Shown here piece by piece: positions 7,801 to 11,011 of a stretch of DNA of 11,011 nt. Origin of the DNA: CAYMLQ01 sp964390795. GTDB lineage: Bacteria > Verrucomicrobiota > Kiritimatiellia > RFP12 > UBA1067. Made by a program: the position numbers and the translations under genes. Position 1 is the stretch's first letter; every line of letters begins with the position of its first letter. Location of the stretch: positions 1-11,011 of the forward strand of contig CAYMLQ010000185.1 in NCBI GenBank assembly GCA_964390795.1. The letters run 5' to 3'. The notes under the pieces were generated by a model. It was not told the DNA's origin. It searched no databases and saw only the letters and a list, made by a program, of their open reading frames with translations.

Positions 7801-8302
7801 GGAGATCAAGAACACCGAAATCGGCGAGATCCCGCCCATCCTCGACTACCGCAACTGGTTCCGCTATGAGCTGAAGGTGCTGACCACCGGCGCGGACGGC
7901 GTGGTCATGGACCGCAAGATCAAGAGCATCGGCTCCGGCGGCGAGCAGGCCGTGCCGAACTACCTGCTGATCCTCACCATCGCCCACTTCCTCTTCGACA
8001 AGGACAAAATCCGCCTGCCCGTGCTGATCTTCGACGAGGCCTTCTACGGCATCGATGCGGGCCGGCGCGACCAGCTCCTCGCGTTCGCGAGCGACCTCGA
8101 GCTCCAGCTTTTCGTGGCCTCGCCCGACCAGGACGGCGTCAAGAAGGAGATCGCCTACTCGACCTCCGTGCTCGTGGTCAAAGATAGCCGCTTCAACGTT
8201 CACCTCTATCCCTACCATTGGAGCGCCGCGCCCAAGCAGCTCGACCTGCTCGACACAAGCCACAACGAACCCGAGCCCGTGGCCTTCGGCAAGGAACTTT
8301 AG
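4847..8302 (+). CDS. Lone SMC-like ATPase of JetC/MukB type
   Basis: A 1151-aa SMC-type protein. N-terminal head (1 to about 230): RIRLVNFHNFVDETI, then Walker A G34-DNGSG-K40-T-T. First coiled coil about 235-480, broken by a Pro/Ala-rich stretch near 395-435. Hinge-like globular region about 490-620 (YAGLEPAIGVTARE, IGDATLAMWITDEA). Second coiled coil about 625-805. C-terminal head from about 930: signature G1029-SGGEQ, then Walker B LIFDEAFYGID with D1063 and E1064, then LELQLFVASPDQDG. The DEAF..(I/L)D and (L)QLF(V)ASPD style, with no switch His, matches Wadjet JetC and MukB-like proteins (AAA_29 head plus SbcCD_C tail) rather than chromosomal Smc (DEADAALD). Such proteins dimerise, bind ATP and extrude or clamp DNA; JetC acts with JetA, JetB and the nuclease JetD against plasmids. 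None of those partners is in the window: a secreted protein gene is divergent on the left and a pseudogene converges on the right. So it is either an orphan or a one-gene system. It has its own promoter and no strong Shine-Dalgarno. Confidence 0.85.
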   Translation: MDFYRITRIRLVNFHNFVDETIEIRSGGHLFMLGDNGSGKTTVLDAVHYVLTAGRSMEFNSAARVAGAKHSGGRSMQGVVMRYNIETNGPINTNGGITYAAVEISGRNGRPVTAAIGISTRSMEESVERWGVIKECPVEDLPLLQREHGRTRPTTKAELKAALGGSGYYGQIGAYADDLATRFFSDRETFEDVCKFLATGKAYREIAAHTNDYHQLFRQLLQEPPHEVFEEVIANLKSLEESRQDLDKLRAKHRFVEEISGLRGQVLNTRIDHAASLWQERHLAGREFQNAYDQNAELLAAEGHRLAELKEEQKRLENIVESTALRLTELQQQDAQGLVAKEREARLTLDNAKRLHELSKRKLIDCQFRHDEAVETVSRARDALRKQAQAFARALQKLGRAMPFTSAPLIAALDDAPKSDTPEADLATLPLSDVRTAADDTAQSLDRQLQTAEDRLDTLAKRLATLTTEIDDKKSRGETVPLVKNFTPAQRALQQRLLRAQPLYAGLEPAIGVTARELAALEQLIGDATLAMWITDEANAADVRSLLFRDFPEQSLAVVTDATEPIPSDWMKRYFDLKKSDPGAILVLQHQLAAKHGPHVDKFLDLPILHFRLREQTLTDAPPRLIGEEMRRRELERELRELDKKRLSAEKERRDAASEHESLRERRSQLGLFKTLLNEISEDLPRRRDTVVQNVSRLALARNDYENARADCQYHEEDVQTKKDRHSDLLLSMKKAGLEGLEERIREVERKWSKLKKESSDTLVETGRAESHVAGLKKLCEQNLANLAATRGERDEAQARLLALVLPDGPLDVFVRARCGSAADSRGALAARSAAASQTAAVTAEKIRSKVMLNEGVAFGFVYDEPLNTLTDRRGRTVADVLAGTLQELREQEELISEQTLRLFRQIVMDNLVSKLQSSVLRLNEMARRIGQLLKQRTFGNNRYAFSITPQEPFKRLCDLVANHRSLDPEKTEEDLRTFIEDHAEEIKNTEIGEIPPILDYRNWFRYELKVLTTGADGVVMDRKIKSIGSGGEQAVPNYLLILTIAHFLFDKDKIRLPVLIFDEAFYGIDAGRRDQLLAFASDLELQLFVASPDQDGVKKEIAYSTSVLVVKDSRFNVHLYPYHWSAAPKQLDLLDTSHNEPEPVAFGKEL

Positions 8303-8303
8303 A

Positions 8304-9175
8304 TCAGCCCAACCGAGATCGCGAAGGCTTGCCGACCGCGTAGACGCTGAAGCCCAATTCGTACAACGCCTCATGGTCGACACAGTTGCGGCCGTCAAAC
8401 AGGAAAGCGGGACTGCTGCCACTCGTTGACCAGAACCACCTGCCGCCAGTACTCTGCGGCCTCATGCAGATTGTACGTTTCGCACAGGTAGACCAGATTG
8501 AGGATGTCTTTCTTGAAGCACGATCCGCCGAACCCGACGCTGGCCTTGAGGAATTTCGGCCCGATCCGAGAATCCATGCCCACCGCATGCGCAACCTCTG
8601 TGATATCGGCCTCCGTCGCCTCGCAAAGAGCGGAGAGCGCGTTCATCGAGCTGACGCGCTGCGCCAGCATGGCGTTCGCCGCCAACTTGGATAGCTCGCT
8701 CGACCAGACATTCGCAGTGAGGATGCGCTCGCGCGGCACCCATCTCGCATAAATATCCGCCACCACGCTGAGCGCCGTACGCACGGGCAGCGTGCATTTC
8801 TCAATAACGATCTTGTCGCCCGTCGCGCAGTCGTGAATCAGACGCGCCGTCTTTTCCCAATACTGCAGGTCAGCCGCATAGCCGGCGCCGTGTCCGAACG
8901 TCTTGGTCGGCGTGTTGACCGCCACGAACAGGATGTCGCACGCCTCGATTCCCTTTTCGACCTCCGTGGAGAAAAAGAGGTTCCGCCCCCGGCACTGGCA
9001 CCACCTCGTCGAGACCCGGCTCATAAATCGGCAAGACATCCGAGTCCCATGCAGCGATGCGCTCGGCGTTCACATCGACCACCGTCACGCGGATTTCTGG
9101 GCACTTGAGGGCGATCATCGCCATGGTGGGACCGCCCACATAGCCTGCACCGATGCAAAGGATGTTCTGATTCAT
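8304..9175 (-). pseudogene. ugd: UDP-glucose 6-dehydrogenase, decayed by a frameshift and two internal deletions
   Basis: The intact enzyme oxidises UDP-glucose to UDP-glucuronate with NAD+ for capsule and polysaccharide synthesis. Reading the minus strand from the ATG at 9173-9175, frame one gives 59 residues with the Rossmann start (NILCIGAGYVGGPTMA) and LPIYEPGLDEVV. Two bases are then missing at 8995-8998 relative to the family's VV-x-x-CRG, and the chain resumes in a second frame as CRGRNLFFST, NTPTKTFG and GAGYAADL. Between PVRTA and IYARWVPRE about 54 residues typical of the family, including its NPEFLAEGTA motif, are absent without a frame change (near 8758-8775). The active-site GFGGSCFKKD is kept. 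After NEWQQSRF about 120 residues are missing and the frame changes again to PAFLFDGRNC, ending with VYAVGKP at the TGA (8304-8306). The sequence resembles the longer, animal-like class of the enzyme. It cannot make an active protein. Its end lies 1 base from the end of the SMC-like gene. Confidence 0.88.
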
Positions 9176-9214
9176 GGGATCAACGTAACACAGCGGCCGT
9201 TTGCTGGCAAGCCG

Positions 9215-9226
9215 GTGTGTGTGTGT
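9215..9226. repeat. (GT)6 microsatellite
   Basis: Six perfect GT units lie about 40 bases upstream of the dehydrogenase pseudogene start. Such a tract can slip in length during replication; here no functional gene obviously depends on it. Confidence 0.85.
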
Positions 9227-9238
9227 CAGAAGAGTGAC

Positions 9239-9277
9239 AGATTAAGGGAAAAGATAAGGGTGAAAGATAAAGGGTGC
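9239..9277 (+). repeat. Three imperfect 13-base tandem repeats
   Basis: AGATTAAGGGAAA (9239-9251), AGATAAGGGTGAA (9252-9264) and AGATAAAGGGTGC (9265-9277) follow one another directly, all built on AGATAAGGG. The first, GATTAAGGG (9240-9248), also pairs exactly with CCCTTAATC (9282-9290), so the block can fold back on itself. This purine-rich, AT-richer block sits in the divergent spacer between the pseudogene and the toxin-antitoxin operon. Its role is unknown; binding sites for a regulator or slippage-born sequence are both possible. Confidence 0.7.
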
Positions 9278-9338
9278 ATTCCCCTTAATCGCGCTCCCTA
9301 ATCCATCCCCCCACTCTGCTTGATTTTGTGAATTTGTG

Positions 9339-9368
9339 TTGAGTCTTGCCGCCACAATCGATTATTCT
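9339..9368 (+). promoter_or_regulatory. Promoter of the toxin-antitoxin operon (TTGAGT - 18 - TATTCT)
   Basis: TTGAGT (9339-9344) and TATTCT (9363-9368) are 18 bases apart; the implied start near 9375 leaves a leader of about 25 bases carrying the Shine-Dalgarno. An 8-base palindrome AATCGATT (9356-9363) touches the -10 box, and TTGTG (9334-9338) with CACAA (9353-9357) forms an inverted repeat around the -35. RelB-type antitoxins repress their own promoter, so one of these may be the operator; that is inference. Confidence 0.55.
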
Positions 9369-9386
9369 AGCTCGCATTGACTTCGG

Positions 9387-9393
9387 AAAGGAG
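9387..9393 (+). promoter_or_regulatory. Strong ribosome binding site that fixes the antitoxin start
   Basis: AAAGGAG lies 6 bases before the ATG at 9400. It shows that translation starts there, not at the upstream ATG at 9346, which lies between the -35 and -10 boxes. It is the only near-perfect Shine-Dalgarno next to a gene start in the window. Confidence 0.85.
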
Positions 9394-9399
9394 CTGGGT

Positions 9400-9708
9400 A
9401 TGGCTGTGGTTCAGGTGTCGGCAAGGGTCGACGGTAAAATCCGCGACAAGGCGGAGAAAGTTCTCGAGCAGTACGGCTTGGATTTATCGACCGCCATCCG
9501 CTCGATGATCACGATCACCGCGAACAGCAAGCGTCTCCCTTTCGTCATCGGGAGGCCACCCGTGTCGCTCGACGGGGACGGTTTCGCGGATGATACCACG
9601 TATTTCAAACAGCTCCCCGGATACTGGGAGAGCATCGTCAAGGCGTCGGGGGAACCGGCCTCCGACGGGAAGCTGTATGAGCCCGAGTCGTTCTGGAGCG
9701 AGGCTTGA
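9400..9708 (+). CDS. RelB/DinJ-type antitoxin
   Basis: A 102-aa protein with a short beta strand (VVQVSARV, residues 3-10), a charged helix (DGKIRDKAEKVLEQYG) and a second helix (LDLSTAIRSMITITA) ending in RLPF. This is the ribbon-helix-helix fold and the LDLSTAIR...LPF pattern of RelB/DinJ antitoxins: the N-terminal half dimerises and binds its operator, while the loosely folded C-terminal half (about 49-102, ending with YEPESFWSEA) wraps the toxin. The start is fixed by AAAGGAG at 6 bases. Only one base (C) separates its TGA from the toxin's ATG, the usual tight coupling that keeps antitoxin in excess. The C-terminal arm is not repetitive and its fit to this toxin is inferred from position. 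Confidence 0.87.
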   Translation: MAVVQVSARVDGKIRDKAEKVLEQYGLDLSTAIRSMITITANSKRLPFVIGRPPVSLDGDGFADDTTYFKQLPGYWESIVKASGEPASDGKLYEPESFWSEA

Positions 9709-9709
9709 C

Positions 9710-9970
9710 ATGTGGCTGATCAAACTCGGAAGCGAAGCCGTCAAAGATGCCCGGAAAATCAAGAACAGCCCTTTGGCAGGGAAGGTTCGCGAGCTTCTCG
9801 TCGTTATCGCGGAAAATCCGTTCCAGTCCCCTCCGCCCTATGAAAAACTCGCCCCGCCGACGGCGGAGACCTATTCGCGGCGGATCAACCGGCAGCACAG
9901 GCTGGTTTACAAGGTATTTAAGGAGGAAGGCGTCGTCAAGATTCTGAGAATGTGGACGCATTACGAGTAG
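9710..9970 (+). CDS. Txe/YoeB-type toxin (RelE superfamily mRNA interferase)
   Basis: An 86-aa protein. YoeB-type toxins bind the ribosome and cut mRNA when the antitoxin is lost. Alignment by eye to E. coli YoeB places the catalytic trio well: E45 (YEKL; YoeB E46), R64 in HRLVY (YoeB R65) and H84 before Y85 (YoeB H83-Y84). The core YSRRINRQHRLVYKV matches the family's WSRRIxxxHRLVY almost exactly, and the W-x-H-Y-E ending is typical. The N-terminal half (KLGSEAVKDARKIKNSPL) is helical and less conserved, as usual. Length is normal, so it looks active. Translation is coupled to the antitoxin. It could equally be called RelE-like, but the RRI...HRLVY signature points to Txe/YoeB. Confidence 0.87.
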   Translation: MWLIKLGSEAVKDARKIKNSPLAGKVRELLVVIAENPFQSPPPYEKLAPPTAETYSRRINRQHRLVYKVFKEEGVVKILRMWTHYE

Positions 9971-9978
9971 CGGCACCT

Positions 9979-10218
9979 ATGAGCAACGCATTTGATCTTC
10001 CTCCCGACATTCTGGCGAAAGCCCGTGCGGACATGGAGAAGCTGGCCTCCATGACCATGCCCTTCGGCAAGTTCCGCGACCGCCGCGTCCTCGACCTGCC
10101 GGAGGACTACCTGCTCTGGTTCAAGCAGAAGGGCTTCCCGAAAGGCGAACTCGGCCGCATCATGCAGCTCGCGCTGGAACTGAAAATCAACGGTCTCGAA
10201 GGCCTGATTCCGGGCTGA
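9979..10218 (+). CDS. DUF3820 (QSregVF-like) small protein
   Basis: A 79-aa protein starting at the ATG 8 bases after the toxin stop; an in-frame GTG at 9952 would overlap the toxin and lengthen it to 88 aa, but the shorter form begins cleanly. It has an N-terminal helix (PPDILAKARADMEKL), then MPFGKFRDRRVLDLPEDYLL, WFKQKGFPKGELG and a final helix to NGLEGLIPG. The GK(Y/F)..., LP..YL.WF and KGFP.GELG motifs are those of DUF3820 (PF12843, putative quorum-sensing-regulated virulence factor). The biochemical role is not known. It is the third gene of the toxin-antitoxin operon by position, with no terminator between. No Shine-Dalgarno is seen. Confidence 0.8.
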   Translation: MSNAFDLPPDILAKARADMEKLASMTMPFGKFRDRRVLDLPEDYLLWFKQKGFPKGELGRIMQLALELKINGLEGLIPG

Positions 10219-10292
10219 CGTCCCCGACAGACTCACTCGCCCCAGTCGTAGGTGCTTCAATCGTCTGTGCTACGTTCATTTTTTCGCCCCCC
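10219..10292. other. Convergent spacer with no recognised element
   Basis: These 74 bases lie between the DUF3820 gene (+) and the beta-propeller gene (-). There is a T6 run at 10279-10284 with no GC stem before it, so a terminator is not supported. Nothing else was recognised. Confidence 0.6.
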
Positions 10293-11011
10293 CTACCGCG
10301 CCGCCTCGTCTCCAACCACGCCCGTAAACGCCGCGTTTCCGGCCGTTCCCAGCCAGATCCGCTCCGGTTCAAGCGGGTCAGGCGCAATCCACGTCACGCC
10401 TTTGCAGGTGAGCGACTCGTTCGCCAGCGACCGCCACGTCGCGCCGCCGTCATCGCTCGCGATCACCCCGCCCCCCGTCGAGCGGTCGTGGTAAGGATGA
10501 TCGTGCACGCTCGCGTAAACCCGCTCCGCACTGCGCGGATCGAGCGCCAGCGCCTCGCAGAAGCGGTTGGTGTAGATCTGCCGCCAACCGGCCCCGCCGT
10601 CATCGCTGCGGAACACGCCGCCCGTGTAGAACGACCCGCCAACCATGGCGCTACGTGTTGTCGCATACACGCGCTGACCGTTGACTGCAAGCTGCCGAAC
10701 CTCGGCCAGCCGCGCAACCGCTCCGCTCACCTGCCGCCATGTCGCGCAGCGGTCCTCGCTGCGAAACACCGCTCCCGGCTCAGAACCTTTGCTAGAAACG
10801 CCCGCATAGAAGACGTTGTCGCGTTCGGCGTCGCGGACGAGACAGCTCACGCGCGTTGATGGCAATCCCGCATTGCAGTCTACCCACGTGGCGCCGTCGT
10901 CCACACTCGCAAACACGCCCTTGCCCTCCGCCACGTAGACCAGCCGGTGTTGCTTGGCCGGATTATCCTTCAGGGGAATGTGGCTGAGCAGACAGCGCGG
11001 ACGCGCGTCGG
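10293..11011 (-). CDS. Asp-box (BNR) beta-propeller protein, C-terminal part (5' end outside window)
   Basis: Read on the minus strand, the frame is open from the right edge to the TAG at 10293-10295, giving at least 238 residues; an internal GTG at 10932-10934 is not a convincing start. Four Asp-boxes are visible in order: SVDDGATW, SEDRCATW (degenerate, Cys where Gly is expected), SDDGGAGW and SDDGGATW. Each is followed by the VYA, LALDP and VYASV strands of one propeller blade. Such 6- or 7-bladed propellers occur in sialidases, GH74 xyloglucanases, VPS10 and PSII-assembly-factor-like exported proteins. The family cannot be fixed from this fragment, and no catalytic residue set is visible. 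It ends soon after the last blade (GVVGDEAAR). It probably belongs to a secreted protein. Confidence 0.75.
   Translation of the reverse strand, partial: DARPRCLLSHIPLKDNPAKQHRLVYVAEGKGVFASVDDGATWVDCNAGLPSTRVSCLVRDAERDNVFYAGVSSKGSEPGAVFRSEDRCATWRQVSGAVARLAEVRQLAVNGQRVYATTRSAMVGGSFYTGGVFRSDDGGAGWRQIYTNRFCEALALDPRSAERVYASVHDHPYHDRSTGGGVIASDDGGATWRSLANESLTCKGVTWIAPDPLEPERIWLGTAGNAAFTGVVGDEAAR

Noticed and set aside
4847..8302. Complete Wadjet anti-plasmid system
   Set aside because: Only a JetC-like gene is present; no JetA, JetB or JetD reading frame is found on either strand in the window.
4922..8422. Long minus-strand open frames of 330, 367 and 437 residues antisense to the SMC-like gene
   Set aside because: They are shadows of a high-GC coding gene: compositionally biased, without recognisable motifs, and in conflict with a gene that has clear conserved motifs across its length.
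9346..9399. N-terminal extension of the antitoxin from the ATG at 9346
   Set aside because: This ATG lies between the -35 and -10 boxes, and the strong AAAGGAG points to 9400; family proteins begin near the VVQVSARV strand.
10187..10387. Minus-strand short frame starting near 10277 (MNVAQTIEAP...)
   Set aside because: About 30 residues from its Met, overlaps the DUF3820 gene, and has no conserved features; the GGGGGGC before it is not a convincing ribosome site.

Overview
The window reads as a chromosomal segment of a GC-rich, Gram-negative-type bacterium with secreted hydrolases and lipoproteins. My best guess is the PVC superphylum (Verrucomicrobiota, Kiritimatiellota or Lentisphaerota). 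The reasons are a polysaccharide-degradation-type glycoside hydrolase, secreted proteins of a style common in that group, paired TRL-like lipoproteins, and almost no Shine-Dalgarno sequences. This is inference from protein style; no rRNA or other marker gene is present.

Left part (1-3438, all + strand): the 3' part of a glycoside-hydrolase-like gene; a spacer holding a long perfect hairpin; a secreted HExxH metallopeptidase-like protein; two small TRL-like lipoproteins whose genes overlap by 11 bases; then an 18-bp bidirectional terminator.

Middle (3452-8302): a minus-strand secreted protein of unknown function shares that terminator. It is divergent from a large lone SMC-like ATPase gene (1151 aa) of JetC/MukB type. 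The ATPase has an intact Walker A, ABC-type signature and Walker B, two coiled-coil arms and a hinge-like region, but no JetA, JetB or JetD partner in the window. It is the most interesting gene here.

Right part (8304-11011): a UDP-glucose 6-dehydrogenase pseudogene (minus strand) carries one small frameshift and two internal deletions, the second of which also changes the frame. A spacer with 13-base tandem repeats and a (GT)6 run follows. Next is a + strand operon of a RelB/DinJ-type antitoxin, a Txe/YoeB-type toxin and a DUF3820 protein. The window ends in the 3' part of a minus-strand Asp-box (BNR) beta-propeller gene whose start lies outside.

The SMC-like gene and the toxin-antitoxin operon are preceded by look-alike promoters (TTG-N3, spacer of 17 or 18, TATTCT). 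Only the antitoxin has a strong Shine-Dalgarno. The lone SMC ATPase, the decayed dehydrogenase and the toxin-antitoxin operon together look like a small accessory island between secreted-protein genes.
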